This document shows, piece after piece, positions 11,020 through 22,964 of a DNA stretch of 60,879 bases. Position 1 is the first letter of the stretch. Each line of letters starts with the position of its first letter. The stretch is from Gracilariopsis chorda (Eukaryota; Rhodophyta; Florideophyceae; Gracilariales; Gracilariaceae). The stretch is taken from contig NBIV01000377.1 in the NCBI GenBank assembly GCA_003194525.1, positions 1 through 60,879 of the forward strand, written 5' to 3'. A model generated the notes under the pieces. The model was not told the DNA's origin and made no database searches. It saw nothing but the letters and a program-made list of their open reading frames with translations. Both the position numbers and the translations under genes were made by a program.

Positions 11020-13427
11020 ACTCCTTCACCCCGGCGTGCAGCGCCGCCCACGGCCGAAGGCCGCTTCTTCTTGTCTCAACACCACTTCGTACTATAATGA
11101 TTTACACATGTATGAGGGGGGTGTTGTTGATTGACGGGAGTCGTTGCGCCAAAAAATCCCCTTGCACGCCGCCTTCAGTGCATGCAATATTCACGCCTCC
11201 CCGCCAATCAAAAAAGTCAGCAGCAGCAGCAGCAAAGCTCAGGGCTCATTGGCTGCTGCTGCATGTTCACTGCCGCTGCTGCTAAGTGGCTGGCACTGCA
11301 GCAGTGCCACCCACACTGCTGCACAGTGGCTGGAACAGCAGTTATTTTGGCAGTGCCAGCCAATTACAATCTACTGTACTCGACATACACTCTGCAGTGC
11401 CAGCCAATCACCAATGCGCAGGCGTTCCAGTGCAACTCTATTCCAAATTCACTCTCAGCGCCGCAGCCCTCATTGGTTAGCAGGCCGTGTGCGAGCGATA
11501 ATGAGCAGAAACGGCCTGCAGATCCCCAAAATTACTCCAACTCAGCGGCGCGCAGCGCTTCCCGTGGCTGAAGGCCGCTTCTACTTGGCTCTCCATTATA
11601 ATGATTTTTTCATGTATGAGGGGGGTGTTCTTGATTGAATGGAGGCGGTGCGCCAATAAACCGCCCTGCATGCCCCTCTAAGCGCATGCAAAACGCCATT
11701 TGGCGCAACGCCTCCCTACCATTTAAAACATTCAGTAGCAGCAACAAAGCTTCCTGCTTACTGGCTGGCACTCCCATAATGACTGCAGTGCCACCCAGTT
11801 ACACAAAGCAACGTGTCGCGCTTTCTCATCATTGGCTGGCACTGCAGTCAATTTAGGTACCTAAACACAAACCCTAAGGCTCCACATACTCTAGGTGCCA
11901 CGGCACCCCGTGGTTCTACGAACGCTATAGCGAGTGCAAGCGAGCAAAGTGCTCGGAGAGCCTCCGAACACTACTAAATACACAAAGCTACAAAACCGAC
12001 TTGGCGCGCAGCGCCGCCCACGGCCGAAGGCCGTTTCCACTTGTCTCTCCATTATAACCATTTACAAGAGTATGAGCACCTACATCTTTATTGAACGGAG
12101 GCGTTGCGCCAATAAACATGCCCGCACGCCCTCTTCAGCGCATGCATAACCCTCTTTTAGTGCAACGCCTCCCTCCCATTCAAAAAATTCACCACCAGCA
12201 GCAGCACCAGCAGCATCAGCAGCAGCAGCAGCAAAGCTCAAACCTTATTGGCTGCTGCCCCATGTTGACTTCCGCTGCTGCTCAGTGGCTGGCACTACAG
12301 TATCAGTGGCTAACATGGCTGGCACTACAGTAAATGACTGAAGTTCCAACCCATAATATTCCACTTTACTCTCTATGCACAACTGCAGTGCGCGCCAATC
12401 ACAATCGCATGGGCGCTCAATTGCTACTCTATTCTATATTCACTCTCGGCGCCGCGGCCCTCATGGGTCTGCAGGTCGTTTTGCGAGCGTTAGCGAGCAT
12501 AAGCAGCCTGCAGATCCCCCAAAGTCACCCCTACTCAGCAGCGCGCAGCGCCTCCAACGGCGGATGGCCGTTTCTACTTTTCTCTCCATTACACCCATTT
12601 AAAAGCGTATGAGCACCTACATCTTGATTGAACGGAGGCGTTGCGCCAATAAACATGCCCGCATGCCCTCTTCAGCGCATGCATAAACCTCTTTTGGCGC
12701 AACGCCTCCCTCCTATTCAAAAAAGTCACCACCAGCAGCCGCAGCAGCATCAGCAGCAGCTGCAGCAAAGCTCAAACCTTATTGGCTGCTGCTGCATCTT
12801 GACTGCCGCTGCTGCTCAGTGGCTGGCACTACAGTATCTGTGGCTGGCATGGCTGGCACTACAGTAAATGACTGAACTGCCAGCCAATAATATTCCACTG
12901 TACTCTCTATGCACAACTGCAGTGCGCGCCATTCACAATCGCATGGGCGCTCAATTGCTACTCTATTCTATATTCACTCTCGGCGCCGCGGCCCTCATGG
13001 GTCTGCAGGTCGTTTTGCGAGCGTTAGCGAGCATAAGCGGCCTGCAGATCCCCCAAAGTCACCCCTACTCAGCGGCGCGCAGCGCCGCCCGCGGCCGAAG
13101 TCCGCTTCTACTTTTCTCTCCCTTATAACCATTTACAAACGTATGAGCACCTATATCTTTATTGAAGGCAGGCGTTGCGCCAATAAACATGCCCGCACGC
13201 CCTCTTCAGCGCATGCATAAAACACTTTTGGCGCAACGCCTTCCTGCCATTCAAAAAATTCACCAGCAGCAGCAGCAAAGCTCAAACCTTATTGGCTGCT
13301 GTTGCATCTTGACTGCCGCTGCTGCTCAGTGGCTGGCACTACAGTATCAGTGGCTGGCACTACAGTAAATGACTGGAGTGCCAGCCACTCAGAAGTACCT
13401 GGCTTGCACGACACGTGGCTTCCTTTT
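11020..13427 (+). repeat. Helitron copy 0 tail: five tandem units of about 0.35-0.54 kb
   Basis: Units start near 11036, 11549, 12002, 12540 and 13074. Each opens with two adjacent hairpin-forming motifs, GGCGCgcaGCGCC and GCGGCCgaaGGCCGC. Then come a TTATAA-type stretch, GGGAGGCGTTGCGCC paired about 80 bp later with GGCGCAACGCCTCCC, a (CAG)n run facing GCTGCTGCTG, and several copies of CTGGCACTGCAG and its inverse. Unit 3 is shorter and differs in its second half. The ORFs predicted inside are products of the repeat and are not supported as genes. The array runs directly into the head palindrome of copy 1 at 13428. Confidence 0.85.
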
Positions 13428-14142
13428 TGCACTGCGCCAGTGCAGCACAATGCACAGAGCATATATACTGCACTGGCACAGTGCAAAAATCATCTCGCTT
13501 GCTGACCCTAACCACTTTTTTTTCACCTCCCATTTCAGGCTGCCCAATAGTGCAGTGTCGTAACCTTTTGCTACTTTGGGCACTGTTTGCTGGCCTGCGA
13601 CCTAGGCAAGGCCGAGCTCGTGTGCAGGTCGCCACAAGAGTAAACCACTAAGTACCACGGATCTGGGAAAGGTCAGGTGCTGCTCTGTGGTATACTGGTC
13701 GTTTGACTGCGATCAGGAAGTCTGTGGGTTTCCTGGACTTAATACCAGCTTGCTGTTCAGGGTCCGGGGCGGCGGCCGTGTCGTACCTCTTTGGGCCAGA
13801 AAGCACACTTCGGTGTGTGAGTAAAGGCAGACCAATCCTTACAACCGGACGCGGGTTAAACATCAAACGGCTTGAAAACCGGCTGGGCACACTCCGCCCG
13901 TCATAATCCAACAGGAGTGTGTCGAGAGTCCTTGTGCTGCGCACGACTGCATCGGGTAAGTATAAGCCTTGCAGCAATTTTTTTTAATTGCTGCATGCGA
14001 CTAGGCCCTGTGGGTGCAAAGAAACAAACTGCAACCATTTTTTCACACTCAACTTTTTGTTATATTGGAAATTATTCTGGAACTCTGTCAAACTTTTTAC
14101 CGGTTTAAAAATTTTGAATTGTTTTTTTTTTGGTAAATTGAA
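13428..14142 (+). promoter_or_regulatory. Helitron copy 1 head: twin palindromes, TATA box and conserved 0.7-kb leader
   Basis: Two 17-bp palindromes, TGCACTG-CGC-CAGTGCA (13428-13444) and TGCACTG-GCA-CAGTGCA (13469-13485), flank a TATA-like GCATATATAC (13459-13468). About 650 bp of leader follow before the ATG at 14143. The leader is conserved in copies 2 and 4 and shortened in copy 3. The palindromes could be Rep-binding or nicking signals, a transcription-factor site, or both. That is inference. Confidence 0.6.
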
Positions 14143-17100
14143 ATGACGCAAGGAGGTCAACTTCCAAACTTTGGTGTGGCCAGACCGAACTCTGGAGGTG
14201 CTCGGAGGAATTCTGGAGGTGCCAGAGCCAATTCTGGAGGTGCACGAGCCAATTGTGGAGGTGCAAGAGCCCATTTTGGAGGTGCAAGAGCCAATACTGG
14301 GGGTGCTCGAGCCAATGCCAGAGGTTCCAGAGATAATTCTGGAGGTGCCAGGGCCAATTCCGGAGGCGCCAGACAGAATGCTGGAGGTGCTCGAACAAAC
14401 GCTAGAGGCGCCAGAACCAGTTCTGGAGGGGCCAGAGCCAATTCCGGTGGTGCCAGAGCCAATTCGGGAGGGGCCAGAGTGAACTCGGGCGGCGCAAGGC
14501 CAGGAGCTGGACGACCTCGACGAGTACCAGTTCCTCCCGCTCCAGATGACATGCCGGTAAATGAGGGCGGAGTGCACGGGCAAGGACCCATTGTTCCAGC
14601 CGTGGAAGAGGACGAAATTACTCCTGCACGTACTTCGCTTGCAGCTGCAGATAGTACAAGCGGAGCTGGAGCCAGTGGGTCCGTTTCCATAGGTTTACCA
14701 ACTTCGTGCCCAATTCTTGGGTTTCTGAAGTTTGTGACAGGATTTCCAAGTCACATTCCACCGCCTCCGATGCCTCCCCCTCTCCCACCGATTCCTGCAG
14801 AACAGGTGCCCGTTGCTATGGAAGTGGAAGAAGTTGAGATCATCACTGCTCCCTAACAGCCACCGCTGTCACCACCGCCGCCACAGCAGCCTGCTCTGCC
14901 ATGAGCTCAACAAGAGGAAGAACACATGCCAGTCCAGATGGAAGTGGAATAGGATGAGATGACCCCGGCTCCCTCACACCCGCCGCCACAGCCTGCGCTG
15001 CCACAAGCTGAACAGGAAGAACAACAGATGCCCATTCCGATGGAGGTGGAAGAGGGTGAGATCACACTGGCTCACTCACACCAGCCGCAGCATCAGCCAC
15101 AGCAACAGCTTGATATGACGATCATGCTGTGTGATGGACGTCCGGATCGAGGACTGTATCGCGTGTACTATGCGTGGGATACCGCGCCTGATGAAGCTTG
15201 GATTGATCCATCCATCCGTGTAAGCGTTCCAAAGTTAGAGACGCTTTCCAATGCGGGTCAAAGGCGATGCGGAAGATGCGGCGAGCACGCACACACGCTC
15301 TCCTTCTGCCCGTACGCGGACTGGACATTGAGAATTCATAGCTGCAAGTACTGCAGATGCGTTTTGCTTGGCAAAGTGACCAATGGAGTGTGCTGTGGAA
15401 TGAAAAGAATGTCAGGGTGGGGCATCACGTTCCGCAGAAGGCATAGTAGTGAGTTGGTTTGCAGTCTTTATAGCCTGAGAGCCTTTCACAGCCATTTCCT
15501 CAATTTGAATACGTTCTTCGCGAAGACGCAAGCGTTCATGGACGTTCTGTATGTGACGAGAGGCGGTCCCTCCTTTCCCAGACTTGAGGGCAACGCAGCT
15601 TTCCCTCTGCCCACGCAGAACCAGAACAACACGCGCTACAGCTTTCTGTGGGGTACTGGTCCGCCTTTCTTGGATCTCTCTCACTATGCGCGTGCCAATT
15701 TGCGTGCGTTCATTCAAGACATCAACGTACGAGACATCTTGCCCAAGTTGTACGATGTGATCCAGCCCAAGACAGACGTGGTGTGTGAGCGGTACGGATC
15801 CATGCTTAGCACGCAACAGCAACAACAACAACAAAATGCGGAGACTGCCGTGGATATCAGCGTACAAGCAGCAGAACAAGGAGTAGTCGTACGTGGATAC
15901 GAAGGAACCCGAAGTGCTACAGTCAGTGCTCTTCATGCAGGGGCTGGCCCTCTCCCTGAAGATGTTCCGGGTGGGGGTCCAACCATGATGAGAACACTCG
16001 TGGTTGATCCGACTGGCCTGTACCGAGTGAAGTCTCAGGTACCGCGCTTGGTAGAAGGAACCGTAACCGAAGAGCACGCTGCAGTGACGAGTGCTGCTGC
16101 TGCTGGAGCAGGGGCGACTGCGAATGCCGCAAACAATGCGCAAGTGTGGTACCGACTTCTGAAACCGGCATCCAATCTTGCAGAGAGGGGCACTTTCCCT
16201 CTTCCCTACCCGTACGGGGATCAGCATGAACCGTTTGACATCGGCCTGTTCCTGGATGCCAAGAACTCCACACAGCAAAACTCAGGTCTCAGCGTCGACG
16301 AGCGGAAGCTACGAAAGCTCACCTGGGCTCAGAACGCGAAGCAACGCCTGTACTCAGACAACACCCTCCTAAACAGTGGACCGTTGATGCAGATGTGGAT
16401 GCTCCGCACTCACACAAACATTGAGGACATGCGACTACGCTTCCTGGAGAGAGAAAAACAGGCACGTATAGTACAAGAGCAAGAGATCCAGCAAGCACAA
16501 CAGCAAACAGCTCATGTGTCACAATCACAGTTCGCACGAATGGGACGCATATTTCTGCCCGATGACTCGGTCAACTCAGCAGCGTACTTGAAAAACCAGC
16601 GCATGGATGTACAGGCGATCGTAGCGCAGAGAGGACCGCCTTCTCTTTTCATTACAATAACCATGAACATCTGGAGAGAGGACATCCAGCGCCTTGGTAT
16701 GGATACCAGCAATCGGAGCGCATTTACGGCACAGAGTAACCACCCTCGAACGTTTGACAGACCTGATCTGATTGCAAGGGTCTAAAACCAGTACGCAAAC
16801 GACTTTATGAAGGACTTGGAGAAGAACTCGGAGCACATCTTCGGATTGAAGTGCCTGGGGCTTGCATCAAAGCTCGAGTTTCAAGAGCGCAATGTTCCTC
16901 ATCACCACATGCTCTTGTGGCTCGAAATAGGCGTGATTGAAGACTTTGATGTGATCGACGATCTGATTCGTGCAGAACTTCCCCTTCCAGACGAAGACAA
17001 CGCGTTGTGTGCCCTCATTCGTTCCATGCACAGGCACCGCCACTCCCCCTATTGCCGTAATCGCGCTGGGCGCTGCAGGTTTGGATACGACAGCAACATG

Positions 17101-19784
17101 ATTGTACCGGAGACGTACATTGAAGAAGGCACGAATCGCGTGATCTACCGCGGAAGAAGGCAACCGGACCTCAAGATAGTGCCGTACAACCCAAATCTGA
17201 GCAAGAAGTACCGCTCTCATATCAACGTAGAACGCACGCAAGGAGGGGGCGCGGTGGCTTATCTGATGAAGTACGCGTTCAAGCAGCCCAAAGTTCAGGA
17301 GGTGGTGCTCAGTGTGAGTGGTGCTAATGAGACAGGCACACACAACGAGCAGCAACAAGAGCCGCAGGTGTAGAAAGACATTCATGCATACATGCGAGCG
17401 CGTGTGGGGGCAGCCATCAACGCAGCTTGGAGGATTTTAGAGTTTCGACATGTTCACATCGTACCAAAAGTAGAGTGACTGGCCATTCAATTGGAAGGAG
17501 AGCGAACGTTCCTGTTCAGAGGTCCAAATCATATCCATTCCGCATTGCCACCGTCTACGTTGGAGAGATACTTTGCAAGGCCCGAAGCATATGCAAACCT
17601 CGACTACCTTTCGTACTTTGAAAAAGTTCGATTGTATCGCACGCTTCCAGCCCGAGTGCTTAACCAATACGACGGAGACAGCACTTCGGTGCCCACGAAC
17701 GACTGCGATCCGCCTATGTACGTGGTAGAGCGCACGGAAGACGAGCAGTGTGTCGCAAGGATCAGAGGTGTTTCACCCTCGGACATTGAGCTATTTGCTC
17801 TGCGCTTGCTGATCATGAATCACTGCTTGGGCTCTTATGAAGACGCAAGAACTTTCAATGAACAGCAGCATGACCCTTATCGGGAAACCGCAATTGCAAT
17901 CGGACTGCTCGCGGACGGATCCGAGTTTGGTATTGCATTTAAAGAAGCAGTGCAGATCTACAGCACGCCCTCCGAGCTACGACGTCTGATTGTCACACTA
18001 TACCAACAAGGCGCAGACCCAGAAAAAATGACCGTCGAAAACTAGAGGCGCTTTGTAGCGACATACATACAGGAGATGAGCAGCAACGAAAGCAAGAAAT
18101 GTATCGACGTGTGTTGGAGATCTCAAACCGGGACGGAGGACGACTGCTTCGCGATCACATCTTCTACTCCCAACACCTACAGAAGGATCATGCAGCATTG
18201 AATGAGGCGAATCGAGCTACAACAACTCGAGACGCGCGAGTGTTGCGAAGTTCTTCAGCTTTGCAGTCAAGGTACGCCACCTTAAAACCTCGCCAAAGGC
18301 AAGTCATTAAAACCGTCATTGCCGCATTGCAACAACGACAGGCGCTGCAGGAGCGAACAAGCACTCCTGGAAACGTGTCATTTGTGCAAGGATCCGCAGG
18401 AACCGGAAAGACATACGTGCTCAACCTCCTTCGTGATATCGCAGAGTCAGAAGGAATGCTCGCCGAAATGACTGCTACAACAGGCATTGCAGCTTCGTTA
18501 TACGAAGGTCGCCGCACTTTACATAGCCTGCTCGGAATGGATGTAGCTGATAGGGACAGCACAAGCAGCACTACAGCCAATTTGTCAAAGTACGGTCCCT
18601 GATCTCAACGTGCAGAACGTCTACGGGAAATACAACTGCTCGTCTTGGATGAGGCGTCCATGCTCTCAAGAAAGCTTTTCGAACTCATGGATGCATTGCT
18701 CAAAGATCTTCACTGCTGTGGAGTGGAAAACCCGCCTCCGTTTGGGGGCTTGACCATCGTTCTATCTGGCGACTACTCCCAGCTGCTTCCAGTGGTGCCG
18801 CAGGTGTACATGGAGGCCGAGCAAAGTGGAAATGTGAGACGAGTATACACAAACATTCTCAACGAACTGCTGTGGAAGAGTGATCTGTGGACGTTGTGCT
18901 CGGTTCAAGTGCTGTATCTCACCGAACAAGTACGCCAAGCCGATGATCCCGCATTTGCGTCACTGTTACGTTCCATTGCAAGCAACGCAATATCCAAAAA
19001 CGCTCCAATACCACTCAGATCTACCCGTGGCGTGCAAACAACTTATCAATTCCTGTGGACGTGGCTCACAACACGACGCAAAGGGGATGTGGATCTCAGC
19101 AAAATGGTCATTGCGTCCAAAAATGAGTTCGTCGATGAACACAATGCAGCAGCGCTGGATCTGTTTCCTGGTGAAGGCTTCACTCTTCCGTCAGCTACGA
19201 CGGTACAACCTGACCGTATACAGAATTCAGAGCCCGACCTCACGAATACCTTTGTTCCCGAGTTTGCATATCAGTATGCACGCACTGTAGTACCACCTCA
19301 TAACTTGGATTTCACGATTGGTGTGCCAGTTATGGTCATTCGGAACATGCTGCATCCCGCTGTAGTCAATGGGAAGCTGTTCGTAGTCGTGCATGTCGAT
19401 CAGTTTACGATGCAGGTTGCTCGATTCGACGAGAACGGACAGGTACTGGAACAACAGCTCCTGCATCGTATCGACTTCGAGTTTTCTTTCGCAGACATTC
19501 GCATGATTCGAAGGCAGTGCCCCATTCGTCTCGCGTTTGCAGATACCGTTCACAAAGGACAGGGAAAGATATTGGATGGCTTGGTTCTGGATGTGCGATC
19601 TGACTTCTTCTGCACCGGTTAGTTTTATGCATTGTCGCGCGTTCGAAGTAACAACCATGTGCTACTCCTGCATGACCCGCAGCTTACACCTGCGAATGCG
19701 CACACAATTCATCCCATGTCTGTGGCCATCATCAACCCAGTTTTGCCTGAAGCCATTCAGTCCTGCATCCCTCCACAACCGTAA
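14143..19784 (+). pseudogene. Helitron Rep-PIF1 helicase (RepHel), copy 1, broken
   Basis: One frame runs from the ATG at 14143 to about 18045 and a second to the TAA at 19782. Domains in order: a Gly-Ala-Arg-Asn repeat (SGGARAN, 14160-14510) ending GGARPGAGRPRR; Pro-rich acidic repeats around MEVEEGEI (about 14800-15075); a cysteine cluster CGRCGEHAHTLSFCP and CKYC...CC (about 15265-15405); the Rep start PSLFITITMNIWRED (16636 on); the HUH-type core NVPHHHMLLWL (16891-16925); a Rep-like tyrosine helix VAYLMKYAFK (about 17257-17290); Walker A GSAGTGKT (18390-18413); Walker B LLVLDEASML (about 18630-18665); IVLSGDYSQLLPVV; and a C-terminal IRLAFADTVHKGQGK. Rep nicks and rejoins single strands for rolling-circle transposition, and the helicase unwinds. 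Stops lie at 14854, near 14903 and 14950, 16783, 17371, 17478, 18043, 18600 and 19621, plus a frameshift near 18050, so it is inactive. The intact form would be near 1,880 residues. Confidence 0.93.
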
Positions 19785-20081
19785 TCCTATCTCTTGCGTT
19801 CTTCATTCAATGAATTAAACTACTTGCTTTTCTGCTTTTGCTTTCTCAACCCATTTTTTCTTCTCACCGCTTATTATAACTCCTCCACCGCAGCGTGAAG
19901 CGCCGCCCGCGGCCGAAGGCCGCTTCTACTTTTCTCTCCATTATAACCATTTACAAGCGTATGAGGACCTACATCTTGATTGAACGGAGGCGTTGCGCCA
20001 ATAGACACGCCCGCACGCCCTCTTCAGCGCATGCATAAACCTCTTTTGGCGCAAAGCCTCCCTGCCATTCAAAACATTCAC

Positions 20082-20158
<77 letters not shown>

Positions 20159-22944
20159 AAGCTCAGAGCTCATTTGCTGCTGCTGCATCTTGACTGCCGC
20201 TGCTGCTCAGTGGCTTGCACTACAGTATCAGTGGCTGGCACTGCAGTCATTTTTACAGTGCCGGCCAATTACATTCCACTGTACTCTCCACGCACTACTG
20301 CAGTGACCACCAATCACAATCGCATGGGCGCTCAATTATTACTCTATTCTACTATATTCATTCTCGGCGCTGCAGCCCTCCTGGGTCTGCAGGTCGTTTG
20401 CGAGCGTTAGCGAGCATAAGTGGCCTGCAGATACCCCAAAGTCACCCCCTATTCAGCGGTGCGCAGCGCCGCCCGCGGCCAAAGGCCGCTTCTACTCGTC
20501 TCAACACCTCCCCGTACTATAATGATTTACACATGTATGATCGGGATGTTGTTGATTGAAGGGAGGCGTTGCGCCAAAAAATCCCCTTGCACGCCCCCTT
20601 CAGCGCATGCAATTTTCACGCCTCCTTGCCAGGGAACAAATGCAGCAGCAGCAGCAACAGCAGCAGCAAATCTCAAAGCTTATTGGCTGCTCCTGCATGT
20701 TGACTGCCGCTGCTGCTCAATGGCTGGCAATACGACATTGCTACCCATCCCACTGCACAGTGGATGGCACTGCAGTCATTTTGGCAGGGCCGGCCAATTA
20801 CAATGCACTGTACTCTCCATGTACAACTGGAGTGCCTGCCGATCACTATCGCGCGGGCTCCCAATTGCTTCTCTATTCTCTATTCACTCTCGGCGCTGCG
20901 GCTCTCATGCGTTTGCAGGTCTTTTGCGACTGTTAGCAAGCATAAGCGGCCTGCAGATTCCCCAAAGTCACCCCTATTCAGCGACGCGTAGCGCCGCCCA
21001 CGGCTGAGGGCCGCTTCTACTTGTCTCTTCATTATAACCATTTACAAGCGTATGAGCACATACATATTGATTGAACGGAGGCATTGCACCAATAAACATG
21101 GCCGCACGCCCTCTTCAGCGCATGCATAAACCTCTTTTGGCGCAACGCCTCCCTGCCATTCAAAACATTGACCAACAGCAGCAGCAGCAAAGCTCAGAGC
21201 TCATTGGCTGCTGATGCATGTTGACTGCCACTGCTGCTCAGTGGCTGGCACTACAACACTGCTACCCATCCCACTGCGCATTCGTTGGCACTGCAGTCAT
21301 TTTTGTAGTGCCGGTCAATTACATTCCACTGTACTCTCTATGCACAACTGCAGTGCCCGCCAATCACAATCGCGTTGGCGCTCCATTGCTATTTTATTCT
21401 ATGTTCACTCTCGACGCCGTAGCATTCATGGGTCTGCAGGTCAGTTCCGAGTATTAGCGAGCACAAGCGGCCTGCATATCCCCAAAAGACACCCCTATTC
21501 AGCGGCGCGCAGCGCCGCCCACATCCGTAAGCCCTCTCTACTTTTCTCAACACCACCTCGTACTATAATGATTTACACATGTATCAGGGGGGTGTTGTTG
21601 ATTGACGGGAGGCGTTGCGCCAAAAAATCTAATTGCACGCCCCCTCCAGCACATGTAATTTTCACGCCTCCCCGCCAATTAAAAACTTCAGCAGCAGCAG
21701 CAGCAGCAAAGTTCAGAGCTCACTGGCTGCTGCTGCATGTTGACTGCCGCAGCTGCTGGGTGGGTGGTACTGCAGCAGTGTCAGCCACACCGCTGCACAG
21801 TAGCTGGAACTGCAGGTATTTTGGCAGTGCCAGCCAATTACACTCTACTGTACTCTATATACACAACTGCAGTGCCAGCCAATCACCAACGCGCAAGCAC
21901 TCAACTGCAACTCTATTCCATATTCACCCTCAGCGCCGCAGCCCTAATTGGTTTGCAGGCCGTTTGCGAGTGATAGCGAGAGAAAAAGGCCTGCAGATCC
22001 CCCAACGTCACCACTTTTCAGCGCCACGCAGCGCCGCTCGCAGCCGAAGGCCGCTTTTTCCTGTCTCTCCACTATAATGATTTACACGTCTTTCGAGCGT
22101 GTTGTTGATTGATGGGAGGCGTTTCCAAAACAAATCCCTTTGCAAACACCCTTCAGTGCAGCTAAAAAAGGCGTTTCGTGCAACACCTCCCTTCCAATCA
22201 AATACTTTAGCAGCAGCAGCACCACCACCAGCAGTTCCAGCAGCAACAGCAGCACCAGCAGCACCAGCAAAGCTCAAGGCTTATTGGCTGCTGCTGTATG
22301 TTGACTGCCACTGATGCTCAGTGGCTGGCACTACAACATTGCTACCCATCCCACTGCACAATGGTTGGCACTGCAGTCATTTTGGCAGTGCCGGCCAATT
22401 AAAATCCACTGTACTGCCCATGCACTACTGCAGTGCCTGCCAATCACAATCGCGCGGGCTCTCAATTGCTACTCTATTCTATATTCACTCTCGGCGCCGC
22501 CACCCTCATGCGTCTGCTGGTCGTCTGCGAGCGTTAGCGAGCAAGAGCAGCCTGCATATACCCCAAAGTCACCCCTATTCAGCGGCGTGCAGCGTCGTCC
22601 GCGGCCGAACGCCGCTTCTACTTGTCTCAACACTCCCATTCTTAATTATTTGCTCATGTATGAGAGGGGTGTTGTTGACTGACGGGAGGCGTGGCGCCAC
22701 AAATTCGCTTTGCACGCCCCCGTTTGCGCATGCAAAACGCCCATTTGGCGCAAAGCCTCTCTACCATTTAAAAAAATTTAGCAGCAGCAGCAGCAGCAAA
22801 GCGTGCAGTTCATTAGCTGCTGCTGCTGCATGTTGACTGTGCAATGGCTGCTGAATGGCTTGCAATACAATCAAATTATAGTGTCAGCCACTCAGCAGCA
22901 CAACCCTGGCTGTACATTCCAACACGTGGCAAGTTGCACTGCGT
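19785..22944 (+). repeat. Helitron copy 1 tail: six tandem units of about 0.36-0.56 kb
   Basis: Unit starts (the GCGCAGCGCCGCC-GCGGCCGAAGGCCGC block) lie near 19894, 20457, 20983, 21500, 22022 and 22584. Units carry the same hairpin motifs as the tail of copy 0, diverged from each other. The last unit ends with CAGCAG, an ACACGTGGCAA motif and the half-palindrome TTGCACTGCGT at 22944. Predicted ORFs in this block, including poly-Gln, poly-Leu and poly-Ala stretches, come from the CAG/CTG runs and are not genes. Confidence 0.85.
20082..20159 (+). repeat. (CAG)n microsatellite with CAA interruptions
   Basis: About 26 triplets, mostly CAG with three CAA interruptions, inside the first tail unit of copy 1. 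The same site in other units holds only about three to eight CAG triplets, so this one has expanded. A CTG-rich stretch follows about 20 bp later, so a long hairpin is possible. Confidence 0.95.
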
Positions 22945-22964
22945 CGGTGTTCTCGGAATGCTAG
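22945..22964 (+). repeat. Left terminal inverted repeat of the 8.1-kb element
   Basis: CGGTGTTCTCGGAATGCTAG. It pairs with the right end at 31038-31057 (17 of 20 matches counting the outer CGGTG/CAGTG). Confidence 0.7.

Larger units (their letters stand above)
13428..22944 (+). mobile_element. Helitron copy 1, near full length (about 9.5 kb, including tail)
   Basis: The unit is defined from the head palindrome at 13428 to the point in the next palindrome (22944) where the 8.1-kb insert begins. It contains a leader with TATA box, one long broken Rep-helicase gene (14143-19784) and a tail of six tandem units. Rep and PIF1 helicase in one protein is diagnostic of Helitrons. The internal tandem repeats and the lack of obvious 5'-TC and CTRR-3' ends recall Helentron-type (HLE2) elements rather than canonical ones, but this classification is an inference. 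Confidence 0.85.

Noticed and set aside
11020..13427. Tail arrays considered as a CRISPR array
   Set aside because: Units are about 0.5 kb with no short repeat-unique spacer pattern, and the genome is eukaryotic.
14157..14690. 177-residue minus-strand ORF rich in LALAPPE
   Set aside because: Antisense of the Gly-Ala-Arg repeat of the Helitron protein. Openness follows from the repeat.
19941..20159. Poly-Leu, poly-Gln and poly-Ala ORFs in the tails
   Set aside because: They come from CAG/CTG runs in repeat units and are not conserved as frames between units.
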